Shown: one piece after another, positions 38,401-50,384 of the stretch
How the letters are laid out: the number at the start of each line of letters is the position of its first letter
Numbering within the stretch: position 1 is the first letter of the stretch
Origin: Sophora flavescens
Taxonomy: Eukaryota > Streptophyta > Magnoliopsida > Fabales > Fabaceae
Reading direction: 5' to 3'
DNA: 64,000 nt
Assembly (NCBI GenBank): GCA_030762895.1
Contig: CM061066.1
Coordinates: 115,104,715 to 115,168,714, forward strand
Position numbers and translations under genes: made by a program
Notes under the pieces: model-generated
Told to the model about the DNA's origin: nothing
Databases searched by the model: none
What the model saw: only the letters and a program-made list of their open reading frames with translations

Positions 38401-39089
38401 ATGGATGTTAATCCAGTAATTGAAGATAAAATGGCTAGCTAGTGCTCATATTAAAAATTTACTCACATTACAAGATGCTAGATTCTTGTTTTATTTTAAA
38501 TAATGAAAAAAATTAAGGGGAGGGGAGGCTGCCCCATCCTAAGGTCAATACATACCATAAGCCCCAGCAACGGCTAATGATAGTTTTTAAAGATCACCTG
38601 CAAATGAAAGAAATTCTGATATTAAATTTTTTGTTCTACATCTTTTTGGATTCTGGTAATTTTTTTTTGTTCTACATCTTTTTGGCCTCGCATTGTTTCC
38701 CAACTTTATTTCTTTTGTCTTTTTTACTTATTAGGCTATTTCATCTGCAAAAGAAGCTCAAAGGTTACATGGCGAACTCTTCCATACAAAATTCACACAG
38801 AATGTTGAGAAGCTGAATTATGAAGAACACAATTTAATGGTTGATTTCTCAAAGAATCTTTTGGAAATGAACATATCCATTGCCAGGGATATTTTTCTAT
38901 TTGATTCTTTGTCAAGGGACTCAAATGACACTTACATTAGCCCATGGAAAATCATGCAGTGTTACCTTGAGAGCACTCTTCAGGTATGACTTCTCTTTTG
39001 TCATCCTTCTCGTACATGCAATTAAATGTATCCAGAAGATGTAAGCTATGCACCATATTTCAATTTCATTTCTGAATGTAGGTTGCAAT
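32443..39089 (+). pseudogene. ESP: Separase (ESP) copy 2, N-terminal and middle exons, decayed
   Basis: Exons recognised: 32443-32884, about 33083-33260, 33353-33438, 33596-33707, 33811-34131, 35274-35361, 35684-35926, 36022-36147, 36482-36677, 36781-about 36870, 37187-37265, 37357-37659, 37743-37832, 38735-38993 and 39082-39089 (cut). Motifs in plant separase order include DLTGIRDMF, ELFKVYRLCLDY, NLPAPELVVKTWVK, PTLCCLLSP...ILEQ, ECLSKALQIM, LWENRRLSH and YISPWKIMQCYLESTLQ. Breaks: a stop and frame change just after the first ATG (32443), a frameshift at the poly-A run 32577-32583, another near 34000-34030, a phase change near 36610, and TAG at 37821-37823 where GQLIE is expected. TAG 36874-36876 may be avoided by a GT donor at 36869. 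The exon after YLESTLQ is interrupted after eight bases (GTTGCAAT) by an LTR. The family role is scaffold/regulatory (N-terminal helical repeats that bind securin). Identity is firm; function as written is unlikely. Confidence 0.9.
34132..35273. other. Large intron of separase copy 2, probably with an insertion
   Basis: Flanked by GTATATCC and GGATGCAG splice signals. The interior (34280-35110) has a G-rich segment and an end like an A-tailed retroelement (TACTTTTTGCTTAGAAAAAA near 35100). No identifiable protein. Confidence 0.35.
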
Positions 39090-39679
39090 TGTAACTGTAA
39101 CACCCTGTTTTTCGTGTGATTAATTATTAGTAAATGCATGCTTTAATGTATTTAATTGTGATAAAATCCAGAGGATGATTTTATTTTAAATAAAATCATT
39201 TTCTTGTGTTATTTTACTGTATGAAGTCACAGTAAAATTTTCGGTATAAAATTCAGACGACAGCCGATCTGGGTTTTCAAAGCCGGTACGAGTTTACTGA
39301 GCTAGAGACCTAATATTGACTCGTGAACGAGACGATTAGTGTTTTTTTATGTTTTGTGTGGGTTTGGAGTGTTTTGAGAAATCTTGTTCGGGGCCGAATT
39401 TCCGAGTATTACCCGGGCGAATCGTCGGGTAATACGATCGGGAAATTCATCTGATGCATGTTGGAGCAGAGCAAAAATGGAGTAGATTGACTGATGTGAA
39501 GACTATGACATAGGCATGTCCATGGCCATACCTTCCTTACACCAATCAAGTCAAATCACCATACTTTCTTACACACACCTTACCTACACCATACCTCCTT
39601 TCTTCTCAACCAAGTCAAGCTCTTCTCTCCCCTCCAATCTGCCCCAAAACTGACGCCTCCCCCTCTCTTTTCCTTCTTC

Positions 39680-39688
39680 TATTTAAGT
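39680..39688 (+). promoter_or_regulatory. TATA-like box of the 5' LTR
   Basis: CTATTTAAG 584 bp from the LTR start, followed by a CA-rich leader. The 3' LTR has the same sequence near 55459. Confidence 0.45.
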
Positions 39689-42278
39689 TTCAAAGTGTAA
39701 CCATTTCACACTTTTGCTTCCTTTCACAAAAACACTTTTTACAACTATTCATCTTCTTCCTCACACAACTAAAGGTACCATTTTTACTAAGTTTTTCAAG
39801 TTGTGTTCTTCATCAAAGTTGTTCATATTGGTAAGGGTAATGTCTCTATACCATTTGTTTTTCAAGTTTTGGCTTTATTTTCATAGTTGATGTTTTGAGT
39901 TCATAATATGCTTTTAAACTTCAAAAAATTCTCAAAAATTGTAGAAAACTCCGATTGAGGTGAAACCAATTTCTATATTCTTATTTTTACTTCCTCTACA
40001 ACATACTAAAATCTTGTGGAAAAAAAAATCTCGAACACCATTTTCTGTACTGGACAGAATCTATGTCTTTTGTGCCATATGAGTTTTGTTTCATCTTTGC
40101 TTGGTTAAGCTTGTGTTTGAGTGTTATTCCAACATGATCATGACCAAGAGCTCCTATGTACATAAGGATGCTAGGTTTAAGTGATTGGAAAAGTTTAGAA
40201 ACTTTTATGTATTTTCATGAAAAAGTGAAAACTCTAAGTGTTTGTTATATGTACTTTGAGGTTTTTCCAAAGTGATCATGGATTTGGGCTCCTTGATGTA
40301 TAAGGATGCTAGATCCAAGAGATTGGAAAGTTTGAAAACCTCTAACCCTCATTTTTACTCAAGGCCAAATGGTAGTGTTTGTGGCCTAGGGTATTTGATT
40401 TTTTTCATTTTTCCAAAATGATCAAGGTTTTAGGCTCCTTACTAGGTATGGATGCTAACCTAAAGAGATTGGAAAATTTAGAACATCCTAACCTATTTTA
40501 GAGGATGAAAACCGAAACCCTAAGTTGATAACTTAGTGGGATTCTTGATTCAAACTTGTTAAACTTTTGGTGTTTAAGAACTCCTAGCACTTAAGGATCA
40601 TAAATCCATAAGTTGCATGATTTTTGGAAACCTTAATCCAAAACCATTGTTGAAAACTGAACCTATGCCTTGTGGCTAGTGTTCTTTGATTAAAATCTAA
40701 CCTATGGTTTCATGTGTGTAACCTTAGATTCGTTACGCGCGGACGTTCGTGATCCTTAGTTTTCGTAGTCGGAACCCTTATCGTCTTTTGAGGTAAGAGG
40801 GGATTTCCGAAAGATATTCAATAACTATATGCATGTGTGTATTTGATTAATTGTTTAATTGACTGTTATTGAGTTACTGGATTATCTGAAATGTTATGCT
40901 ATTATATGAAGTTGAACTGTATCGTTATATATGTTGAGATGTATATCTGTGATGAACTGTGATATTGGCATTGAACTGTGAATATATATATGTGTGTACA
41001 TACTGCTGTTGTTGTTTTGTTGTTTGAAGTTTGCTAAGCCGGACGTGTGTCTGTGCTCAATCATTAATAAGAATTAAAAACCTTAATAAGCTTTGAAGAT
41101 GAAAGGATGGGTATTCTTTTCCAAAAAGCTTGAATGTTTAAAAGTACTTATTTTATGTGACAATATAGTTTTAGTGATTTCTAGAATGCAAGAGAAAAAC
41201 CCTTTTCGAATTATGTGTTTTAAGTGAAAACTTTCGAAAATATTTTACAATATCCTATTGGGGATTTTCAAAGTTAAAAGTGTTTCAAAAACGTTTTATA
41301 AAGGATTTTCAAAAGAAAAGGTTTTCTCCCAAATGATTTAGAAACTTTCCGATAGCCAGCATAGGTTATCGAGGCTTTCGATTTCGAAAATTGTTTTCGT
41401 CAAATGAAAGATAAGTACTAAAAGAATAGGAATCTAGACGTGAGACATCACCTCTAGTTTTCCATGCTTAGCACGTGATCTTGGATCAGTGTTAATTCGG
41501 GACCGTAAAGTCCTATTCATAATGTTATGGACTTCAAGTCCAATTCGCGGAATCGAGGACAGTTCGTTCTGATTTCCGTTGTTGTGGGCTATTGTCCTTA
41601 GCATGATAAGTAAAACATGACTAAAAGTATATTGATTTCCATTACCACAAACCTTGACTGCGGCCACGGTCTAGTGTTGGGATTGAGCATTCGGACTGTG
41701 TGTCCTATGTTTCTAAGTTTTCAAGTGATGGGGAAATAATGTTAAGTCATTAGCTTTGAGCTTTGACAGTGAAATATTTACACAAAGAAAAACCTTAAAA
41801 GGAAAGTTTTTATTCATATGCATTTCCCCTGGCAGACGTGCCTTTGCTTATTGAGGATACCCATGGGGTATCCAGAGAGTCGATCACATTGCTAGCTGTT
41901 TCGTTAAGGGCATGTGGCGTTGTCGACCAAGAGGCACGGTGCATCGGGATGCGGTGGCAACAGCCCGGTGGGCGAGCTTGACCAACTCTATCTTCTCCAG
42001 TGATAACATGGTGTTTTGATCTCATGAGATTAGGATAGAGCACGATATTGAAGTGTCATGCACATTTTTCGAAAACTAATTATACGGGCTTGAGGACCCC
42101 TTGATATAACACTTGTTATATTATGATGATTATGCATGCTTTAATCTGTTGATCCGATTTCGTGTTGCATGTATCATGTATATGGTTGTTGTGGGATATA
42201 TCTTATGACGGTATCTCACTCTTGCATGTCTGTATGTTCTTTTATTTTCCTCTCATACCGGGTATGCGTATGCTTTAG

Positions 42279-42719
42279 ATGGACCCTCTTGTCCCTCTTG
42301 TACCCGAGGTCACACGGACGGAGACTTTTGACGAGGCCGACGAGGATTGGGAATTGGAGGATGGACACGAATGCGACTACGACGAGCGTCTGAGGGGCCA
42401 ATCACTACTCACCGAAGCTAATATACATGGAGAGCCTGTTAGGAGGATCCACTCGGTGGAATCCAGAACGTGATTCTTCCACCGCCATGGTTGTACCTGA
42501 ACACGCTACGGGAAGCCGGTCTACTTCACCTCACGTTGAGCCTGCCGAGCCGAGAAGAGGAGGAACCAGGTGGAGGAAGATCCTGAAGAAGATCCCGAAG
42601 AGGATCCTGAGGAGGAGCCTCATGAGTTGGTAGACGACTGGTGGGATGAGGAGCTCGAGGCGGGTTATCACCCTTTGGATATTGAGGAGGAGGATGTCCC
42701 GTTGGATGACGGAGGATAG
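42279..42719 (+). pseudogene. LTR-encoded acidic ORF, 5' LTR copy (frame broken)
   Basis: Starts MDPLVPLVPEVTRTETFDEA directly after CTTTAG, then leaves the frame shared by other copies at an ACGAGG where others have ACAGG (near 42343). Further small changes follow. The TAG at 42717-42719 corresponds to the stop of the internal copies. Compare the intact copies at 45785, 49291 and 58048. Confidence 0.6.
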
Positions 42720-43202
42720 GTGATTGACCCGGAGCCGGAGACTTCTTCTTGTGGGAGCGTTTGTGGTCACTCCGAGTGTCGTAGGCATTGGTAGTGGTTG
42801 GAGGCTTTGTTTTGAGTGGTCCGTTAGTCTTGGCTTTTGATATTTTCTTTTGAGTTTAGATTCCCAGATTCCCATTCCCAGTTGGTGTTTTATTTACCTT
42901 ATCTTCTCAGTTATGTTCCAGTTATGTTTTCGTTTCTGTTGGCCATATTGATTAAGGCCGTGGTGTAATGTTAAAACCTAAGACCTTTCGAGGCAATATT
43001 ATATGTATGTATCTGTTGTCGTTTTCAAGTTGTGAGTTTCTTTACCTTTTACTTAATTTCTTTAAATAAAAAAAAAAATTAAGTACCTTTTTGGTAACCT
43101 TGTGTATGTTGAATAATCTTTTTTAAAGCGACCAGCATTTAAACGAGCATTTTCCGCAAAAAAGGGTAACCATGTGATGACCAAGTTAGGGTGTCACATT
43201 AG

Positions 43203-43213
43203 TGGTATCGAGC
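43203..43213 (+). other. Primer-binding site (initiator Met tRNA)
   Basis: TGGTATCGAGC four bases after the LTR. In array units 3 and 4 the same site reads TGGTATCAGAGC, complementary to the 3' end of plant initiator Met tRNA. Further copies are at 44956, 46705, 48462 and 50211. Confidence 0.85.
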
Positions 43214-44031
43214 TAGTCGAGTCTTTCGGGAATGTCCAGGTTAGGTGCATTTGTGTTCTTTGTTGTGTTTTCTCCGATTGTGTGTTGTTTGAATTACTTC
43301 TTTTGAGGTAATGTGTGGTGGCCGGCGGGTTCTCTCTTTCGGATTGTCATGTGACTGCTTGTGTGATCCAGGTCGGTATGAATCGAGAGAGGTGCTCGTG
43401 GGCGTGGGCGAGGCAATGGAGGAATGGACTTATTTGCTCAAGCACCGGCTGATGTAGGCTGCTGCTATAGCTCATCAAGCGGCCAATCTTTCTTGCACAA
43501 AATCAGCAAGAACATTGTGAGCGGAACAAGCTGCGAGAGGAAGGCATCTTGATGCGTTCAGGCGTCGAAATCCATCTCATTTCGATGGAGACGTGGATCC
43601 GATTAAAGGCAGATCTCTGGATTCAAGAGTTAGAAAAGATTTTCGAGTTGGTACACACTCCTGAAGAATCCAAGGTACCTTATTCGACGTTTCAGCTCGT
43701 GGGAGACGCCGAGTATTGGTGGAAGGGTACTAAGCAACTGCTATAGGCTGAACATCAAGTGATCACCTGGGGAGTATTTCGCGGCAAGTTTCTAGACAAG
43801 TACTTTCCCGGAGTGCCGAAAGGAGAAAGAACAATAGTTCTTGAGGCTTGAGGACCCCTTGATATAACACTGTTATATTATGATGATTATGCATGCTTTA
43901 ACTGTTGATCTGATTTCGTGTTGCATGTATCATGTATATGGTTGTTGTGGGATATATCTTATGACGGTATCTCACTCTTGCATGTCTGTATGTTCTTTTA
44001 TTTTCCTCGCACGGGTATGCGTATGCTTTAG

Positions 44032-44473
44032 ATGGACCCTCTTGTCCCTCTTGTACACGAGGTCACACGGACGAGAGACTTTTGACGAGGCCGACAGGAT
44101 TGGGAATTGGAGGATGGACACGAATGCGACTACGACGACGTACCGAGGGCCAATCACTACTACCGAATCTAATATACATGGAGAGCATGTTAGGAGGATC
44201 CACTCAGTGGAATCCAGTAACGTGATTCTTCCACCGCCATGGTTGTGCACCGAACACGCTACGAGGAAGCCGGTCTACTTCACCCTCACGTTGAGCTCCG
44301 CCGAGCCAGAAGAGGAGGAACCGATGGAGGAAGATCCTGAAGAAGATCCCGAAGAGGATCCTGAGGAGGAGCCTCATGAGTTGGTAGACGACTGGTGGGA
44401 TGAGGAGCTCGAGGCGGGTTATCACCATTTGGATATTGAGGAGGAGGATGTCCCGTTGGATGACGGAGGATAG
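44032..44473 (+). pseudogene. LTR-encoded acidic ORF, array copy 1 (frame altered)
   Basis: ATG at 44032 after CTTTAG. Small indels near 44073 and later (an extra base in ACGAGAGAC) throw the start out of frame, while the acidic tail (EEDPEEDPEEDPEEEPHEL) stays open to TAG 44471-44473. Confidence 0.55.
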
Positions 44474-45784
44474 GTGATTGACCGGGTAGGAGACTTCTTC
44501 TTGTGGGAGCGTTTGTGGTCACTCCCGAGTGTCGTGGGCATTGGTAGTGGTTGGAGGCTTTGTTTTGAGTGGTCCGTTAGTCTTGGCTTTTGATATTTTC
44601 TTTTGAGTTTAGATTCCCAGATTCCCATTCCCAGTTGGTGTTTTATTTACCTTATCTTCTCAGTTATGTTTCAGTTATGTTTTCGTTTCTGTTGGCCATA
44701 TTGATTAAGGCCGTGGTGTAATGTTAAAACCTCAGACCTTTCGAGGCAATATTATATGTATGTATCTGTTGTCGTTTTCAAGTTGTGAGTTTCTTTACCT
44801 TTTACTTCTTTTCTTTAAAGAAAAAAAAATTAAGTACCTTTTTGGTACCCTTGTGTATGTTGAATAGTCTTTTTCCGAAAGCGAGCAGCATTTAAACGAG
44901 CATTTTTCCGCAAAAAGGGTAACCATGTGATGACCAAGTTAGGGTGTCACATTAGTGGTATCGAGCTAGTCGAGTCTTTCGGGAATGTCCAGGTTAGGTC
45001 TGCATTGTGTTCTTGTTGTGTTTTCTCTGATTGTGTGTTGTTTGAATTACTTCTTTTGAGGTAATGTGTGGTGACCGGCGGGTTCTCTCTTTCGGATTGT
45101 CATGTGACTGCTTGTGTGATCCAGGTCAGTATGAATCAGAGAGGTGCTCGTGGACGTGGACGAGGCAATGGAGGAATGGACTTCGCTGCTCAAGCACTGG
45201 CTGATGTGGCTGCTGCTATAGCTCATCAAACGGCCAATGCTGCTGCACAAAATCAGCAAGAACAGCTGTGAGCGGAACAAGCTGCAGAGGGAAGGCATCT
45301 TGATGCGTTCAGACGTCAGAATCCATCTCATTTCGATGGAGACGTGGATCCGATTAAGGCAGATCTCTGGATTCAAGAGTTAGAAAAGATTTTCGAGTTG
45401 GTACACACTCCTGAAGAATCCAAGGTACCTTATTCGACGTTTCAGCTCGTGGGAGACGCCGAGTATTGATGGAAGGGTACTAAGCAACTGCTATAGGCTG
45501 AACATCAAGTGATCACCTGGGGAGTATTTCGCGGCAAGTTTCTAGACAAGTACTTTCCCCAGAGTGCCCGAAAGGAGAAAGAACAATAGTTCTTGAGGCT
45601 TGAGGACCCCTTGATATAACACTGTTATATTATGATGATTATGCATGCTTTAACTGTTGATCTGATTTCGTGTTGCATGTATCATGTATATGGTTGTTGT
45701 GGGATATATCTTATGACGGTATCTCACTCTTGCATGTCTGTATGTTCTTTTATTTTCCTCGTACCGGGTATGCGTATGCTTTAG

Positions 45785-46222
45785 ATGGACCCTCTTGTCC
45801 CTCTTGTACCTGAGGTCACACGGACAGAGACTTTTGACGAGGCCGACAGGATTGGGAATTGGAGGATGGACACGAATGCGACTACGACGACGTACCGAGG
45901 GCCAATCACTACTACCGAATCTAATATACATGGAGAGCCTGTTAGGAGGATCCACTCAGTGGAATCCAGGAACGTGATTCTTCCACCGCCATGGTTGTAC
46001 CTGAACACGCTACAGGAAGCCGGTCTACTTCACCCTCACGTTGAGCCTGCCGAGCCAGAAGAGGAGGAACCGATGGAGGAAGATCCTGAAGAAGATCCCG
46101 AAGAGGATCCTGAGGAGGAGCCTCATGAGTTGGTAGACGACTGGTGGGATGAGGAGCTCGAGGCGGGTTATCACCCTTTGGATATTGAGGAGGAGGATGT
46201 CCCGTTGGATGACGGAGGATAG
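45785..46222 (+). CDS. LTR-encoded acidic ORF, intact array copy
   Basis: 145 codons from an ATG directly behind a 3' splice-site-like GTATGCTTTAG. Order: MDPLVPLV start, FDEAD, TYRGP, RIHSVE, LPPPWLYLNTLQEAG, then an acidic Glu/Asp/Pro tract and DDWWDEELEAG. No transmembrane segment, signal peptide or known catalytic motif. The frame continues after TAG (46220-46222) with the sequence that forms a Cys/His-rich tail in the 58048 copy, so the stop is probably derived. Unknown function; it lies wholly within LTR-derived sequence. Confidence 0.55.
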   Translation: MDPLVPLVPEVTRTETFDEADRIGNWRMDTNATTTTYRGPITTTESNIHGEPVRRIHSVESRNVILPPPWLYLNTLQEAGLLHPHVEPAEPEEEEPMEEDPEEDPEEDPEEEPHELVDDWWDEELEAGYHPLDIEEEDVPLDDGG

Positions 46223-47538
46223 GTGATTGACCCGGAGCCGGAGACTTCTTCTTGTGGGAGCGTTTGTGGTCACTCCGAGTGTCGTAGGCATTGGTAGTGG
46301 TTGGAGGCTTTGTTTTGAGTGGTCCGTTAGTCTTGGCTTTTGATATTTTCTTTTGAGTTTAGATTCCCGATTCCCATTCCCAGTTGGTGTTTTATTTACC
46401 TTATCTTCTCGATTATGTTCCGATTATGTTTTCGTTTCTGTTGGCCATATTGATTAAGGCCGTGGTGTAATGTTAAAACCTAAGACCTTTCGAGGCAATA
46501 TTATATGTATGTATCTCGTTGTCGTTTTCAAGTTGTGAGTTTCTTTACCTTTTTCTCCTTTTCTTTAAAGAAAAAAAAATTAAGTACCTTTTTGGTAACC
46601 TTGTGTATGTTGAATAATCTTTTCCGAAAGCGACCAGCATTTAAACGAGCATTTTTCCGCAAAAAGGGTAACCATGTGATGACCAAGTTAGGGTGTCACA
46701 TTAGTGGTATCAGAGCTAGTCGAGTCTTTCGGGAATGTCCAGGTTAGGTCTGTTGTGTTCTTTGTTGTGTTTTCTCCGATTGTGTGTTGTTTGAATTACT
46801 TCTTTTGAGGTAATGTGTGGTGACCGGCGGGGTTCTCTCTTTCGGATTGTCATGTGAGTGCTTGTGTGATCCAGGTCGGTATGAATCGAGAGAGGTGCTC
46901 GTGGGCGTGGGACGAGGCAATGGAGGAATGGACTTGCTGCTCAAGCACCGGCTGATGTGGTGCTTTGCTATAGCTCATCAAACGGCCAATCTTTGCTGCA
47001 CAAAATCAGCAAGAAACATTGTGAGCGGAACAAGGCTGCGAGAGGAAGGCATCTTGATGCGTTGAGACGTCGAGAATCCATCTCATTTCGATGGAGACGT
47101 GGATCCGATTAAGGCAGATCTCTGGATTCAAGAGTTAGAAAAGATTTTCGAGTTGGTACACACTCCGAAGAATCCAAGGTACCTTATTCGACGTTTCAGC
47201 TCGTGGGAGACGCCGAGTATTGATGGAAGGGTACTAAGCAACTGCTATAGGCTGAACATCAAGTGATCACACAGGGAGTATTTCGCGGCAAGTTTCTAGA
47301 CAAGTACTTTCCCGAGTGCCCGAAAGGAGAAAGAACAATAGTTCTTGAGGCTTGAGGACCCCTTGATATAACTTCTTGTTATATTATGATGATTATGCAT
47401 GCTTTAAGCGTTGATCTGATTTCGTGTTGCATGTATCATGTATATGGTTGTTGTGGGATATATCTTATGACGGTATCTCACTCTTGCATGTCTGTATGTT
47501 CTTTTATTTTCCTCTCACAGGGTATGCGTATGCTTTAG

Positions 47539-47977
47539 ATGGACCCTCTTGTCCCTCTTGTACCCGAGGTCACACGGACAGAGACTTTTGACGAGGCCGA
47601 GCGGGATTGGGAATTGGAGGATGGACACGAATGCGACTACGACGACGTACCGAGGGCCAATCACTACTACCGAATCTAATATACATGGAGAGCCTGTTAG
47701 GAGGATCCACTCAGTGGAATCCAGGAACGTGATTCTTCCACCGCCATGGTTGTACCTGAACACGCTACAGGAAGCCGGTCTACTTCACCCTCACGTTGAG
47801 CCTGCCGAGCCAGAAGAGGAGGAACCGATGGAGGAAGATCCTGAAGAAGATCCCGAAGAGGATCCTGAGGAGGAGCCTCATGAGTTGGTAGACGACTGGT
47901 GGGATGAGGAGCTCGAGGCGGGTTATCACCCTTTGGATATTGAGGAGGAGGATGTCCCGTTGGATGACGGAGGATAG
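47539..47977 (+). pseudogene. LTR-encoded acidic ORF, array copy 3 (frame altered)
   Basis: Start as in the intact copies, but GAGCGGG near 47599 replaces GACAGG and shifts the frame. The remainder from about 47605 matches the 45785 copy to the TAG at 47975. Confidence 0.55.
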
Positions 47978-49290
47978 GTGATTGACCCGGAGCCGGAGAC
48001 TTCTTCTTGTGGGAGCGTTTGTGGTCACTCCGAGTGTCGTAGGCATTGGTAGTGGTTGGAGGCTTTGTTTTGAGTGGTCCGTTAGTCTTGGCTTTTGATA
48101 TTTTCTTTTGAGTTTAGATTCCCAGATTCCCATTCCCAGTTGGTGTTTTATTTACCTTATCTTCTCAGTTATGTTCCAGTTATGTTTTCGTTTCTGTTGG
48201 CCATATTGATTAAGGCCGTGGTGTAATGTTAAAACCTAAGACCTTTCGAGGCAATATTATATGTATGTATCTGTTGTCGTTTTCAAGTTGTGAGTTTCTT
48301 TACCTTTTACTTCTTTTCTTTAAAGAAAAAAAAAATTAAGTACCTTTTTGGTAACCTTGTGTATGTTGAATAATCTTTTTCCGAAAGCGACCAGCATTTA
48401 AACGAGCATTTTTCCGCAAAAAGGGTAACCATGTGATGACCAAGTTAGGGTGTCACATTAGTGGTATCAGAGCTAGTCGAGTCTTTCGGGAATGTCTGGG
48501 TTAGGTCTGTTGTGTTGCTGTTGTGTTTTCTCTGATTGTGTGTTGTTTGAATTACTTCTTTTGAGGTAATGTGTGGTGACCGGCGGGTTCTCTCTTTCGG
48601 ATTGTCATGTGACTGCTTGTGTGATCCAGGTCAGTATGAATCAGAGAGGTGCTCGTGGACGTGGACGAGGCAATGGAGGAATGGACTTCGCTGCTCAAGC
48701 ACTGGCTGATGTGGCTGCTGCTATAGCTCATCAAACGGCCAATCTTTGCTGCACAAAATCAGCAAGAACATTTGTGAGCGGAACAAGCTGCGAGAGGAAG
48801 GCATCTTGATGCGTTGACGCGTCGAAATCCATCTCATTTCGATGGAGACGTGGATCCGATTAAGGCAGATCTCTGGATTCAAGAGTTAGAAAAGATTTTC
48901 GAGTTGGTACACACTCCTGAAGAATCCAAGGTACCTTATTCGACGTTTCAGCTCGTGGGAGACGCCGAGTATTGGTGGAAGGGTACTAAGCAACTGCTAT
49001 AGGCTGAACATCAAGTGATCACCTGGGGAGTATTTCGCGGCAAGTTTCTAGACAAGTACTTTCCCCAGAGTGCCCGAAAGGAGAAAGAACAATAGTTCTT
49101 GAGGCTTGAGGACCCCTTGATATAACACTGTTATATTATGATGATTATGCATGCTTTAACTGTTGATCTGATTTCGTGTTGCATGTATCATGTATATGGT
49201 TGTTGTGGGATATATCTTATGACGGTATCTCACTCTTGCATGTCTGTATGTTCTTTTATTTTCCTCGTACCGGGTATGCGTATGCTTTAG

Positions 49291-49728
49291 ATGGACCCTC
49301 TTGTCCCTCTTGTACCTGAGGTCACACGGACAGAGACTTTTGACGAGGCCGATAGGATTGGGAATTGGAGGATGGACACGAATGCGACTACGACGACGTA
49401 CCGAGGGCCAATCACTACTACCGAAGCTAATATACATGGAGAGCCTGTTAGGAGGATCCACTCAGTGGAATCCAGGAACGTGATTCTTCCACCGCCATGG
49501 TTGTACCTGAACACGCTACAGGAAGCCGGTCTACTTCACCCTCACGTTGAGCCTGCCGAGCCAGAAGAGGAGGAACCGATGGAGGAAGATCCTGAAGAAG
49601 ATCCCGAAGAGGATCCTGAGGAGGAGCCTCATGAGTTGGTAGACGACTGGTGGGATGAGGAGCTCGAGGCGGGTTATCACCCTTTGGATATTGAGGAGGA
49701 GGATGTCCCGTTGGATGACGGAGGATAG
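49291..49728 (+). CDS. LTR-encoded acidic ORF, intact array copy
   Basis: 145 codons, very close to the 45785 copy, with the same start context and stop. See that entry for motif order. Confidence 0.55.
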   Translation: MDPLVPLVPEVTRTETFDEADRIGNWRMDTNATTTTYRGPITTTEANIHGEPVRRIHSVESRNVILPPPWLYLNTLQEAGLLHPHVEPAEPEEEEPMEEDPEEDPEEDPEEEPHELVDDWWDEELEAGYHPLDIEEEDVPLDDGG

Positions 49729-50384
49729 GTGATTGACCGAGGCGGAGACTTCTTCTTGTGGGAGCGTTTGTGGTCACTCCGAGTGTCGTAGGCATTGGTA
49801 GTGGTTGGAGGCTTTGTTTTGAGTGGTCCGTTAGTCTTGGCTTTTGATATTTTCTTTTGAGTTTAGATTCCCAGATTCCCATTCCCAGTTGGTGTTTTAT
49901 TTACCTTATCTTCTCAGTTATGTTCCAGTTATGTTTTCGTTTTACATTGGCCATATTGATTAAGGCCGTGGTGTAATGTTAAAACCTAAGACCTTTCGAG
50001 GCAATATTATATGTATGTATCTGTTGTCGTTTTCAAGTTGTGAGTTTCTTTACCTTTTACTTCTTTTCTTTAAAGAAAAAAAAAATTAAGTACCTTTTTG
50101 GTAACCTTGTGTATGTTGAATAATCTTTTTCCGAAAGCGACCAGCATTTAAACGAGCATTTTTCCGCAAAAGGGTAACCATGTGATGACCAAGTTAGGGT
50201 GTCACATTAGTGGTATCGAGCTAGTCGAGTCTTTCGGGAATGTCCGGGTTAGGTGCATTTGTGTTGCTTTGTTGTGTTTTCTCCGATTGTGTGTTGTTTG
50301 AATTACTTCTTTTGAGGTAATGTGTGGTGACCGCGGGTTCTCTCTTTCGGATTGTCATGTGACCGCTTGTGTGATCCAGTCGGT

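Larger units (their letters stand above)
39096..43198 (+). mobile_element. 5' LTR of the nested element (family A)
   Basis: TGTAACACCCTG to GTGTCACA, 4103 bp. It contains the U3 block (about 39250-39345), a TATA-like CTATTTAAG, a donor-like GAGGTAAGAG (GT at 40793), the CTTAATAAGCTTTG block near 41080, and near the 3' end the motif GGTATCTCACTCTTGCATG, CTTTAG and the acidic ORF start at 42279. Confidence 0.92.

Noticed and set aside
43203..43213. tRNA gene
   Set aside because: Only the primer-binding complement of the tRNA 3' end is present. No cloverleaf.
47780..48133. 117-codon minus-strand frame and its repeats (42531, 44422, 46025, 49448, 58288)
   Set aside because: Antisense shadow of the acidic LTR ORF and its 3' flank. 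It recurs only because the DNA recurs.
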